Counted from the first letter of the stretch, positions 34,766 through 47,545 are shown. The stretch: 64,000 nt of DNA from Nectonema munidae (GCA_030549495.1 JAUIRK010000909.1:372001-436000); one strand, 5' to 3'. A program made the numbers and translations. The notes: generated from the sequence alone by a model not told the origin.

Positions 34766-34944
34766 TAAGATTTATTTTTTTAATTAAGTCAATTAGTTAT
34801 CTAGTTAGTTCGATAAATTAGTAAGTAAGTAAGCACTGGTAGCGTAATGGTCTCTATTGGAACTAATTGAGGGTTAAGGGGATAGTCGGTAGCAAAGGGT
34901 CTGTCACACACAATTGTATAAACATAACAAAATAGGGTTCACTG

Positions 34945-35030
34945 TAATTTCATCGCGGTAATTTCATCGCATAGTAAATTCATCGTGGTAATTTCATCGC
35001 ATTCTTTACATCGTCTTACTAATTTTCAGC
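34945..35030. repeat. TTTCATCGCGGTAA phrase repeats (type C)
   Basis: Four spaced copies of a 15-17-bp phrase with core AATTTCATCGYGG/CAT lie side by side: GTAATTTCATCGCGG, GTAATTTCATCGCAT, GTAAATTCATCGTGG and GTAATTTCATCGCAT. It is similar in design to the type A and B elements. It abuts the long A/T block, so a second end cannot be sought there. Confidence 0.5.
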
Positions 35031-35034
35031 TTGA

Positions 35035-36828
<1,794 letters not shown>

Positions 36829-37019
36829 CTCTTCATATACACTCTAGGCCAAGATTTCTCAACCGTTGGCGAATCGCGCACTTCTGGACGAAAGTCCCCA
36901 TTTTTTAGGAAAGAATTCCACAATGTATAAACAAACATTTGAATATTTTTCAAAAACTTACTTTTTACATAAGAAGGCAGAATTTCAATCCTAATTAAAA
37001 TGTTCTAATCATAAATTTC

Positions 37020-37425
37020 GGTTCTAAGACATTTGCCCCCGAAAAATTGCCCTGACAATTGCCCCCAATTACGCCTGTTATAACATTTGACTTTGTACAG
37101 CTGCTTTCTTTCAATAATTCATATTTCTTTTTGATTTTCAATTTCATATAATATATTACCATTTTTATTTATTTTTATTTTACTGATATTAGATTTTGTC
37201 ATTTCAATTTTATCTTTTATTAATTTCCAAGCCTATTACTTGTTTTAATTTATAATATCTAACTTTTTATAAAAAAAAGTTGGTAAAATACTAAAATTGG
37301 AAATATTTTCGAGTTCAAAAAATTAAAAAATTTATTTTCTCGGCGTAATTATCATAGGGGCCATTGTCACAGGTGGCAGTTTTCCACGGGGGCAATTGTC
37401 TGGTCACCATAAATTTCAACCTGAA
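37020..37425. mobile_element. Non-autonomous element with phrase-repeat ends (type B)
   Basis: The left end reads ACATTTGCCCCCGAAAAATT, then GACAATTGCCCCCAATTACG. The right end, reverse-complemented, reads GACAATTGCCCCCGTGG, then TGACAATGGCCCC and AATTACGCCG. Both ends thus carry several AATTGCCCCC phrases and an AATTACGCC word in inverted orientation. The element is about 400 bp with an AT-rich interior. The superfamily is unknown. Confidence 0.55.
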
Positions 37426-37769
37426 AATCCATTATTTTTAATAATTAAGAATTTATCTAAACTTTAAATTTAATCTTAGATGGAATGAAAAATTTTAATT
37501 AAAGTTTTAAAGAAACTTTAAAGATTTTTAGTATTTTTTACTTCAGTGTGAGTGATTTTTAAATATTTTTAGAATCTCAGTGGGCGATTTGTAGAAAAGC
37601 CTTGAGAAAGCCTTTTTCGCTGCACATTTATAATTTTTTTCTAACTTTTAATTCCATTTTTAATGTTTCATTTTTTGTCTTGATATTTTTCCCATCATTT
37701 CTTCATTCACTTTTTAGCTTTTTAATCTTTTCCGTTTTAAATAATTTTATTTTAGTCTAGCTCTTCATA

Positions 37770-38117
37770 CTGCGACACAGTGCCCGCGCTAAAGCTAAAT
37801 TTCAAGGGGGGCTGAAATGGGGCAAAGAAACACATTTGCAAAAAATTTATTTCCTATATTACTTTATATCCTATATTACTTTGCTGAAAAGCATGAAGTA
37901 CTTCTGTATAAAAACCTATAGAAATCTCATATTATACATACACATACACCAGCATTTATATAAGATTATTGTGTACAATTTTTGCTTATTTATTTTTCCT
38001 TTAAAAAGTGCATGAGGCAAAACCAAAAATTTTAGGGGGGGGGGGGGGCAAAGATTAATACAGGGGGCGGGGCACGTGCCCCAAAATTATATAGGTAGCG
38101 CGGGCACTGCTGCGACA
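37770..38117. mobile_element. hAT MITE with perfect 8-bp target duplication
   Basis: The element at 37778-38109 (332 bp) has perfect 14-bp terminal inverted repeats CAGTGCCCGCGCTA / TAGCGCGGGCACTG. It is flanked by identical 8-bp repeats CTGCGACA (37770-37777 and 38110-38117). That is the hallmark of hAT insertion, and the perfect duplication suggests a fairly recent event. The interior is G-rich near both ends, with a 14-G run at 38035, and is non-coding. Confidence 0.88.
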
Positions 38118-39625
38118 TTTTGGCAATGCTCAGAATTATAATCTAATCTAATCTATTCAATTAAAATTTTTTTTTTTTAATTTCTTAATAATTCTCTAAG
38201 ATAATGATTAGTTAACAGAAATATCAAAAATCAAATGAAAAAAGAAAAAAAACTAAATACTTGATACTACAAAGAATTGAACGCAAATATACAGAAACAA
38301 ATTTGCTAAAGCAAAGATTTCCAAGGTAAAAAGAATAGTGCCAAAAACCAGGAAAAAAATAGATAAAGCGAGATAGATAAATTCTTGCTATGCAATCACA
38401 AAGGAATTTAATAAAATTTTTATTCAATCAAAAAAGAAAAAGAAAATTAAGTGAAACACAAAAAAATTAATTACAATTCAAAAATATATCAACTTGATCT
38501 ACTATAGGCTTGATGTATTTTTTTATTATCGAAAAAAGTTTGTGTGAAGAAAAAACTTTCTATCGTAAAAATTTTTTTATAAAAAAGGCGCCAAAAAATT
38601 GATGATAAGTAATTGAATATGCATATAAAGTTATGTGCTTTTTTGTAGAGCAGACTCATAACATTTTTGTCTTGAATTTACATACATTCATTCAATATTC
38701 TGAACCTAATATACTTTTACCCATCAGAATTTGTGTGTTCCGATAATCGCAATTGGTAGTATATATTTTGGAAGAAACGGTATCGTTGAAAAAGAATAAA
38801 AAATTTCGATTCCTTATATTTGCTTAATATTTAAAAACAAATGTAAATCTAATTTGAAATTGAAAAAATTATTTTATTAAATTTTAAATAATTTAAATAG
38901 CTAAAACATTTTTCTAATTTACCAATAACGTTTAACTACTCAAATATGTAAAAGTTAAAATGAAATAACAAATAGTCCTTTTATAAAAAAACTTATATTA
39001 GAGCTTTTATAAAAAAACAAATTTAACTTTTTCAATTTTTATGGGTATTTTACAATGCATATTGGTTTTAAATACGACTTTTTTGAAATGTTTTAACTTA
39101 AAAATATACAATTTGAAAATAAGATAAATAATAGACAAGGTAAATTATAAATATTTGTATACGCCCTGGTAGGAAGAGACTTTGAAATCGGTAAATGACA
39201 ATAAAAATATATATTAGTATCGGATAAAATTCTGGAATCTGTACATTCTTTATCTGAACTTCACTATCGCTCAGAAGAAAGCGATTCATTCGCTAAGCAA
39301 TATAGAGTATGCAATATCCTATATATACGAGTTAAAATGGGGTGAAGTTAGTCGAGTTATTGCGTAGAAATAAAGTAAACATGATTTTGGCAATAATATT
39401 TGTATAGTTATATACGTTTGCTTTGGCATAATGTTAGAATTTGAAGCGATCTACACCCACATAATTTCGTCCTTGAGTTTTCTACGAAAGACTGTGTGTA
39501 AATATTTTGCACGTTTTACCTATAACGCGTAAGAGTACATAAATGTGGTATTTAAAGAAAGCAAAAAACTCCTTTTTTCATTTCATTTTAAAAAGAGAAA
39601 TTTTACAAAAAAGTTTTTATTCAGA
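38118..39625. other. Region upstream of the secreted-protein gene
   Basis: AT-rich with no other gene supported. TATATATA-like words occur near 39.31 kb, but no promoter can be assigned. The start codon of the next gene follows at 39626. Confidence 0.35.
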
Positions 39626-42600
39626 ATGCACAAGACTCTGTTCTTTTTCTGTTTCCTCGTGATAAGCGAATTGATATCAGGAGTATATGGTACAAATTGC
39701 AATTATTTGTTTAAACACGTGCTAACATTAATTAAATTATTACTCCATTTTGTATATAGAATGAATAAATGTCTTGTAGAATATGTTTGAAAATAAAATT
39801 CAAACTTTTCATCAAATATGAAAATCATGTGAAAGTTTATTTTTGATTGAATTTAGCGAATCAAATCAAAGATAAAATTTAGTAGTAGTATACCCGATAT
39901 TTTTGGATTGGAAGTTGCTTAAAGCAAACGCTTCATACATTATATTTACTGCCTATTTTAATTATATGGCTTTTTACAACGTAATGGAATTATTATCATT
40001 TGAAACACAAGTTATTATTTTTATTTTGTAATCCAAAAAAACATTTTTAGGCATATGATACGCGCTCAGATATAAAAAAAATTAATATAAAAAATTTAGC
40101 GAATCAAATCAAAGAAAAAATTTGATCTCTTCAACATATGGTGGGAAAAAATGTTTATGAAGTTTCATTTTAGTTGCAAATATGTATTATATATACAGTA
40201 TGTTCAGCTAAAAAACAACAAGGAATGCCCAAAATTTTTACATATTTTATATTTTTGCCATACTCTAATACTCCACGGTGTTCCATATGTAGCAGCAAGG
40301 ACGTAATCAGAAATTTTGGAAAAAGATTTTTTACTATCAGTAAAAGACCTTAATTCAGCTCCAAAATAAAGTCTTTATAAATCCAAAATAGAAGTTAAAA
40401 ATTTTGATTTTTATTAGAAATTTAATTAAAAATTTATAACATGAGCTCTCTGGTTGCGCCCTTGTGTAAAGATGCTATATTTTAAAGCACTAAATTGATT
40501 TACAAGAAAAGTTAGGCCGTTTTAACTACGCAATGAACGTTTCCATGAACAAAGTTAGGCGCTTTAATTAACCGGTTAACAACCAGAATAATCGGACGAT
40601 ATCTAATGTAAAGCAGAAGATTTGTATTAAAAGGCATAAAACGGTTCCTATTTTTGTAAGGCCGACAATTGTCGACTCAGGTAGACGAATGTTAAGATAA
40701 CTTTTTGGGTATTTAGGCATTTGCAGAATAACGGATGATCGGGAAACACGCTTAACGCTGGTCAGAAATCAACCCGTGACTCTGTCTCTCTCAGCGATCT
40801 GTGATGCTGCCGATAAAGACTCTTTAGCTTTTTTTTCCGTCAATGATGTTCTCGCGAATGGTGAACCTCGTGTGTATACGATTTACAGTGAGAGCTTTGA
40901 AAATATAGATAAAACATTCTCTTCAAACTTTTACCTTAACTTCGTGGTACAAGTGGATACGCAGATTGAAAGTTTCATTGGGCCAGACGATCCTCGCATT
41001 GATGCTGGCTACGTTAAAAGAAACTCTCAAAAAAGATTCATTCTTTCCGTTATACAAAGTAAGTTCAGTACAATTAATTTACCCTTTGAGGAGAATTGTG
41101 ACACAGCTGTGCCAAGGAAAGAAAATCTTTTGCTTAATGTAAAAATTCCATTAAAAAAGAAGGCCGGCGATTATACTCCAAAATTCTCGGCCTCAAATGG
41201 CAAACTAATGAGTTTTTTTCCATTTTACACAGTAAAGCATTATAATTAGTGTTCTACACTTAAAATAAAAATAGGTAATTTCACAAAAATAAAAGTCAAG
41301 CAAAATTTAGTATAATTAAGTTTTACGGTTTTTATAGTAATATTACTATCGATGTAAGTAAATTGAGAAATTTTACTCAATTTTTTTCAATATTTTTTGG
41401 TTATGCAAGCATTATTACCAATACTTGCATACGACGTCAATGTTATCTTTAGTTTTTAAGATGATTTTTCAGTCAGATGCTTTAAAGTGGACCTACTACA
41501 AAAAGTAGTACAATGCTTAAATAGTATTTTAATTACCAAGAATAGTAAAGTTATGAACTGTTACAGTAACTATTTAAAGTAGTTACTGTATCCACTTTTT
41601 GTTTTTACTCGATTATTTAATATGTTTATTTTTAGTTTTAAAAAATTGGCCTACAACTTCTTTTACAAAGAAAACTACTCTAAATACGTTTACTATTATT
41701 ATGAATGGCTTTCTAAGCGTACACTTATGAATTCTCTGGTTACCAGCTTAAAAAGATTGCAGAAAGACTTGACTACACTAAATAATAAATCATTTGGAAA
41801 AAGGAAGCTTCATATATCAAAGAAATCTTTATTGCAACATTTGATCAGCTTTTTGAAATTCTGATTTGCAAAAGTTAAAAATGTTCAAAAAATCATAGGA
41901 TTAACATGTCAAGGTCAAAGTCACAGGAGCTACTACAATTATGCCACCTAAAATTATTGTGAAAGCTGTTTGTACTGTTCAAATTCATGAAGTAGACAAA
42001 TCGATCTAATTCCACATACACACTTATCTGTTTCTCCATTCCCACACACATCCTCATCGGTTAAAACTTCCTGATTTGTGATTCATGCTTAACAAATAGA
42101 ACACTTTAGAATGAAAGGAGTTTTGTTCAAAGGTAAACTAAATATCATTTATTAGATTTGTTTCATTTTTTGACTTATTAAATATGTTAACTTTTAACTA
42201 ACTTTTTAGAAGATGATATTGACATACTTTTCCAAAAAATCTAAGTTTTTGTAAGGAAAAATGAATTTTTGAATTTCAATTTACTTATACTTATAATTTA
42301 AACTAGTGATGGCAAGATACCAAAGTTTTGGTAGGATACAGATCCTTAAAAGTTGAGACCTAGGATTCTTCTTGATTTAAACAATTTACTTTTATAGTTT
42401 ATGAAAAGCAGACTTTATAAGCGCATTCGCTTCACTCATTCATCAAGATGAAAGTTTATGAGAGACAAGTTCTAGGATAAAAGATCTTATTAGCGGTTTT
42501 AAAATTGACTTTGAAATAAAAGATTTTGTATAGCTCAGTCTTCACACTGCTAGCCAAGGCTGAAATGGTTTTGGAGTTAACAGAGCCAATTGAACAACTT

Positions 42601-45600
42601 TACTTGCAATATTTTCCTTTCCTTAAATCTCTTACGCCTCATTCTTTTAACACTTCTCTTTGTTAAATACACGTAATGACTTCTTTTTTTACATACGACT
42701 AAATATTTGAAATTGAATTATATGCTGTGAGTATTCCGAAAATTTACGATTGCGAATAAACTGAACTAAAAGGGTGTACTGAAAACAAAAAGACGCTACA
42801 GTAACTGCCTTAAATATTTACTAGAACAATTAACTCTACTATTCTTGGTAATTAAAATACTATTTAGTCATGGTAAATTTACCATTTTTTAGGCCTAGCT
42901 TAACCTTCAATGATGTAAAAGTTCGGCCTTAAAAATCGTCTTAAAAAGTAAAGATTTTTAAGTTCTCTATAGTATTAACATATTATCCAAATATTGGTAT
43001 TGCTGACGTAACAGAAAAATATTGTAAATATTTACTTATTCAAAAAATTGAGTAAAAGCTCTCAATTTACATGCATTGATATAGTAATGTTACTATAAAA
43101 ATGGTCAAACTTTATGCTACCACTTTTTGACTTCTATAGTTGTGCAATCACCTCTTTTTATTTTAAGTGTAGTAAAACTTTCTGTCACAATGTCGATAGC
43201 ATCCGTCACATCCGTTATTTTAACGATAAAAAAGCACGTATATTCTTAGTCTTTTATTTTCAGTTTAAAGCGTTAATGCAACTATCGTTTATTTTTAATC
43301 AAATGCTTAAGTGAACCATGAAGGATTCTTATTTTTAGTTGTTTTTACACGATTTTACGTTTGGTATTTGAAGAATCATCAATAATCATTTGATTTATTG
43401 CGTTTTATTTCAAAATGTTTGTAGTTAGTTCCTTTTACGTGAGTAAGATTGGTTAGGTACTGGGCTTTGCTAACTCAAGGTCTTGGGTTCGATCCCACAT
43501 CAAGCCTACTTTCTCATAGTTTGATACAAGCTCTCTTCCTCTTCCTCTTTCACGATCATAATTTCGATATATGTATACATATCATTCGAAAAGAAACAAC
43601 TGTTCAATAAAAAGCTCTTCGAACAAATATATCCATTCGACGAATCGTCTGGCGACAATATGTCTGGCAACCAAGTGTTCGGTGACGAAATGTCCGGCCC
43701 GGATATTGCGCGGGCAAATATTTTCTGTCCGCACCTAAACTGGCAGACGCATCTCTCCGCACTCTCAAAAGGAAGAAAAAAAGTTATTTAAAAAAATATG
43801 GTTTCAAATAATAATAATTAAAACAAAAAATGAGCATCACAATTATAAATAAATCAATATTGCCAAAAAAAAACACATTAATCTTTCTAAGTTAATTTTT
43901 GAAACTATTTTTTAGTATTAATTCTTTTCATCTCACTCTTTTTAACCAAATATCATTAGCGGAAGAAGGTTTTAAACGTGTTCTTCTTGGATTAACTATA
44001 TTAGTCTAGCTAAGATGACATTTCTTTCCCTTGATGCACTAGTAGCCATGATGCAAATTCCACGTTTAAATATTGATGAAGGAAGTGGGAGATGTTAGAG
44101 TGACATTTCCACTAAATGAGGATATAATTGCAGGTTAATAAATCAACTTAAATTTTTGTATTTTATATTTCTTCTCTTTCAATTCCTTTATGATCATCAT
44201 CAAATTCGCCAGCGGCAGTTTTTCTCAACTCTTTTTTTTTAACAAAGGACCAACTTAAGAACTAAGATTGCACTAGAGGGCCGCAACAAAAACAAAAAAC
44301 ATATTCCACTAATTTAATGACCCTTAAAATTCTTTAAAAAAAATTAAAAAAAGTTTTTTTTAATAAAAACTTTTAGTAAAAAAAATAATGAGTGAAAAGA
44401 TTCTTGTAATTTCTGAATCCATTATGCTGCATGTATTTCACCAATTGGCAAAGACAATTAGGAACCTCTTTTTACGTATCCTTGTACAAAAATGTGAAGA
44501 GGCAAAGGTACCTTGGAGGAATATAATCGATAAGGCACAAACGCTTGATTGGAACTATGATCTTTATTATTTTTCTTGATTCAGGATAGAAGCCGAAATA
44601 TTGTGGCATCCAATGTTTCTGATCTGAAGTGCCAATGTTTCTTGAGAAGTACAATTTACATTGACTATGCATTGGTGTGCTGAAAATATGGGCGATGGGA
44701 GATCGCCTAGTCTAAATCTGTCACTTCCATACTGTGTAGTTCGAATTTAAGAACAGATTATGGATATATTACTCCACTACAACCTAAGTTCAGTACATAG
44801 ATTAATAACTGTGAAATTTACACGGTTTTAACAGAATATTGTTATGCGATTTTTTTTTAATTTTGCTATGTGGACCTCGGCTATGTGAGTCTTAGTTCAG
44901 AGAATTCAACACATGAGGCCGCGAGCCAGATGTGCCCTCACAGCCTTGGTTGAGAAACACTCGTCTAGAGTCTTAAGAAATCTAGAACTTGTTAATTCTA
45001 TTTTTGAACCTATTCATTTTGACTAATCTTGAAATTTTCATTTTTTTTTCATTAAAAGACATTAAAACATAATCACGCCTATCATGATTCTCTACTTTCA
45101 TACTTTTTGATTAGAATTTAGAAAGACAGTCATTTTCTATAGTGCATGGACTTCATTAAAAAACAAATAACTTTTCATCAATTTTTTTTAACTAACTTAG
45201 TAAGGAATATGGAATATGTGGAGGAGAAGATTATTGGTAAGGTAATCTCGCACTTCAAAACTTCCATGCCCTTAACCGTTCGCCTCGTATTTTAAAGATT
45301 GGATATCCATCTTTTGTAGGTGATTGCAGTTCTATGAGTTCATAAAATTCATTGAACAACATAGATATAGTGAACCTTGATGCTCAAACAATTTGCTTAA
45401 CCAAGAATTTTCACAAAATTAGTACCTGAGCATATCCAACGATCCTTGTTTAGTTAAAAGTTTTATTAAGAAATGTTTTAAACAGTTTTAAATGAAAAAA
45501 TATTCATTTGAGCGAATTCGTAGTTTCAGAATTTTGAAATGCCATACTTTTTAATTAGGAAGTTGTCTTCCGATATTTGGATCAAATCGAATTCAAGAAA

Positions 45601-47372
45601 TAGCGTTTGAGGAAGGTAAGAGAATTGAAGTGAAAACCTCTGCATCCTGCCCATTTCCTGGAGCAAAGGCGTTCTACAGAGTCGATGATCTATTCTTTTG
45701 GGAAGATCGTCTCCATCCCGATTATGAGATAGCGCTTAGAGAAGGCCCTGACGACAACAAAGAGTACACGCTAACTTTTTTGCCAACACAGAGAGAACAC
45801 ACCATCTACTTCACGGCTCTTGAACCACATCCTGCAATCAATCGCGAGTTCATCACCTTTAACTTCCTGTACCAAATCCATCTTCACCAAGCAGGCAAGC
45901 TTTTTAATGAATTTTATTCAAAAATTGCATGAGCTAGCGCACTTACTTTCCACTAACCAGAAGCGGGTACCTACCAGCGTTAGTTTACCCAGGATACACA
46001 TTAGGTAATTGTGAGTGCATGCGCCTCATTAAATGCTTTAAGCAAAAAATTTATAATTTTTTAATTATCTGAGTTTATTCTGAATTGTTTTACGCGCTCG
46101 GAGGTGGAGTTGTTTCCGCCCTTGACAAAACTTTCATTTCTTTGAGCTGCAGTTTGGGAAAAGTTTACGAAAAATACTTTTGAATAGGAATTTTCTTATT
46201 TTAAGTTCGAGCAAGAGCAACACGAAAAGAGTTCATAGGACCTGCAAGCTGCCCACCGATGGGATAGAGTTTGTTTCCTAAAATCATATTTATTTTTGAA
46301 TGAAATTCTTTAATCCGCGATATTTAACATTTTCTGCGAGTTTCCTGGGATTTGAGTAAAATATGAAAAGGATAAACTTTAGTGAAGAAAATATAGGGAG
46401 ATGAGCGTATGTGAAAAATTTTCCTTTTAAGAAATTTTGAATAAAGACTTTTTACTACTTCTATTAACTATTTTGTATATTCCAGGTTTTACCAATGATC
46501 CAGCGCCACTTCACGTATTTCCTGGAAGCTGAACTTTTATTCTTTTTTATTTTGAAACTTTTTTAAGGATTTTGATACTATTTTTAAAAAGAAATCAGGG
46601 CTTGTTCTATTTATATAAAATATAAGTATTTAGTTAGGGTAATTGGTGGTGGAGCGCAGAGACGTAATCAAGAGGAGAGCAGGAATTAAAACTATCTCCA
46701 ATTTTAACTCATTTTATTATTACAGTAATCACAATTTTTTTAAACTTTGAAGGCGAATATTTTTTATTTCTTGCCCCCACCCCCTCCTGAAAATAAAAGA
46801 TAGATGCGTCTAAAGAAGAGGGAAAGAAATTTTAAATGTGTGCAACTTTTCTTTGATTTTATGTGAAAATGTTTTAAGTTTCTTGTCAAAAAGTTCCTGG
46901 AGAAAGAGGAGAAGAGACTTTAAAAATACACAGGGAAGAAGGAGTAGAGTTGGAGCTGAGTGCGACCTGTCCTGACTTGGAGAGGGAGTACGCCGTCTAC
47001 TTGGAAGTGAATGGAAGAGTTATTTCTGAGAGTGAAACTGGCTATGAAATACAACTCACACACAATCCAGATTCGCATAGATACACAGCATCAATCCAGT
47101 TTACTCCAGCGTTGGATGTTTCCAAGGTGTATGCCACGATCTACGAAAAACATGAAGGAGTTAGCCAAGCTTTTGTCAGAGAAAACGCCATTAAAGAGTT
47201 CGAAATTGAATTTTCTCGTAAGAAACTCTTTAAAAATACATCGGAAAATGCTTATCTTAATCGTACTCCATTGTGATCTTCTAGAATTCAACTTCCATGG
47301 TAAATTTTCTTCTCATTTTTAGATCTAATGATTTCAGGAATCGAATTCAAAAAATTTCATTCTAAACGATAA
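39626..47372 (+). CDS. Secreted protein with three two-cysteine repeat domains
   Basis: Exons: 39626-39689, 40717-41058, 45559-45894, 46879-47217, 47323-47372, totalling 376 aa. Exon 1 encodes a signal peptide (hydrophobic FFFCFLVISELISG). Exons 2-4 are each 336-342 bp, phase 1 at both borders, one domain each. Each domain starts with x-x-Cys and has one more Cys in an S-A-x-C motif: Cys24/Cys50, Cys138/Cys166, Cys250/Cys278. Domains 2 and 3 also share EEG-x-x-(I/V/L)E, YEI-x-L and a later Y-T-x-x-L/I-x-F-x-P pattern, suggesting a beta-sandwich with one disulphide. I do not recognise the family. Intron 3 has a GC donor (GCAG|gcaagc). Exon 5 is inferred from phase and a TTTTTAG acceptor. AATAAA lies at 47540. 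It is probably an extracellular protein of unknown role. Confidence 0.68.
40566..40690 (+). mobile_element. TTAA-type MITE, copy 5 (decayed right end)
   Basis: TTAACCGGTTAACAACCAG followed by ATCGGACGATATCTAATGTA and AAAGCAGAAGATTTGTATTA matches the left part of the family seen at 18-19 kb. The right end is not recognisable. It lies in intron 1 of the secreted-protein gene, just upstream of exon 2 at 40717. Confidence 0.6.
40717..41249 (+). CDS. Exon 2 with possible read-through short form
   Basis: With the A|gtaagt donor at 41059 this exon encodes domain 1. If unspliced, the same frame continues 63 codons to TAA (41247-41249). That adds a segment with one cysteine (EENCDTAVPRKE) and a later FSASNGKLM, loosely like the start of another repeat domain. 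The result would be a short secreted protein. An AATAAA lies 15 bases after the stop, inside the left end of the long-TIR element at 41255. Confidence 0.45.
41255..43171. mobile_element. DNA element with long inverted repeats
   Basis: The outer ends read TACACTTAAAATAAAAA and its complement TTTTTATTTTAAGTGTA. Diverged inverted repeats of roughly 380 bp extend inwards (left to about 41635, right from about 42775). The inner part contains TTACCAAGAATAGTA against TACTATTCTTGGTAA, and ATAGTAATATTACTAT against its diverged partner. The ends could be TA-CACTT..AAGTG-TA, a TA target. The interior (1.1 kb) has an 80-codon open frame near 41622 that I do not recognise. It lies in intron 2 of the secreted-protein gene. 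Confidence 0.65.
43436..43545 (+). repeat. tRNA-derived SINE, copy 4 (best preserved)
   Basis: The tRNA-like head is complete: GTGAGTAAGATTGGTTAGG, an anticodon-arm-like TTGCTAA loop, and a perfect B box GGTTCGATCCC. The body CATAGTTTGATACAAGC follows. The loop spells GCT, which would point to a tRNA-Ser ancestor, but this is only suggestive. It lies in the large intron of the secreted-protein gene. Confidence 0.75.
43630..43745. repeat. Phrase repeats GACGAAATGTCCGG (type D)
   Basis: Successive 14-17-bp phrases: TTCGACGAATCGTCTGG, CGACAATATGTCTGG, CAACCAAGTGTTCGG, TGACGAAATGTCCGG, then GGCCCGG. Each has the pattern GACRAAATGTCYGG with substitutions. It is built like the type A-C ends. The second end was not found. 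It lies about 90 bp after SINE copy 4. Confidence 0.5.
44207..44970. mobile_element. hAT-like non-autonomous element
   Basis: The left end CAGTTTTTCTCAACTC and the right end (reverse complement GAGTGTTTCTCAACC) form hAT-type imperfect inverted repeats. Subterminal GAGGGCCGCAAC and GAGGCCGCGAGCC words pair as well. The length is about 750 bp with no intact coding; a 63-codon frame at 44388 is unassigned. It lies in intron 2 of the secreted-protein gene. Confidence 0.6.
46206..46267 (+). CDS. Candidate alternative terminal exon a
   Basis: It follows TTTCTTATTTTAAG and is open in phase 1 from the preceding GC-donor exon. It encodes VRARATRKEFIGPASCPPMG then stop. The ASCPPMG end resembles SASCPFPG of domain 2, so it may instead be the remains of a lost domain exon. 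AATAAA lies at 46440. Confidence 0.25.
46486..46532 (+). CDS. Candidate alternative terminal exon b
   Basis: A strong pyrimidine-rich acceptor (TTTTGTATATTCCAG) is followed in phase 1 by a short open run, FTNDPAPLHVFPGS, and a stop. The phase fits exon 45559-45894. It would end the protein after domain 2. Support is the splice signal and phase only. Confidence 0.27.
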
Positions 47373-47393
47373 AATCCGTAAAATTAGAATGCC

Positions 47394-47411
47394 CAGAGAG
47401 AGAGAGAGAGA

Positions 47412-47446
<35 letters not shown>

Positions 47447-47460
47447 GAGAGGGAGGGAAA
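47394..47460. repeat. (AG)n microsatellite with 32-G run
   Basis: About ten AG units are followed by an uninterrupted run of 32 G (47414-47445) and then AGAGAGGGAGGG. It sits about 20 bp after the last exon of the secreted-protein gene, in its 3' untranslated region. Long G runs in AT-rich DNA are rare and also prone to sequencing error. Confidence 0.85.
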
Positions 47461-47545
47461 AGAAAAAACTTTATTTTAATACAAAACACTCTTAGACATA
47501 CAAAAAACAGAAATAAGTAGAAAAATGTCCTTTAAAGAGAATAAA

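Noticed and set aside
34830-34900. tRNA-like GCACTGGTAGCGTAATGGTC
   Set aside because: It has an A-box-like word but no B box at the right distance and no cloverleaf, so neither a tRNA gene nor the SINE family seen elsewhere.
36836-36890. CCAAGATTTCTCAACCGTTGG as a hAT end
   Set aside because: No partner end or target duplication; it sits at the edge of unreliable sequence. Possible but unsupported.
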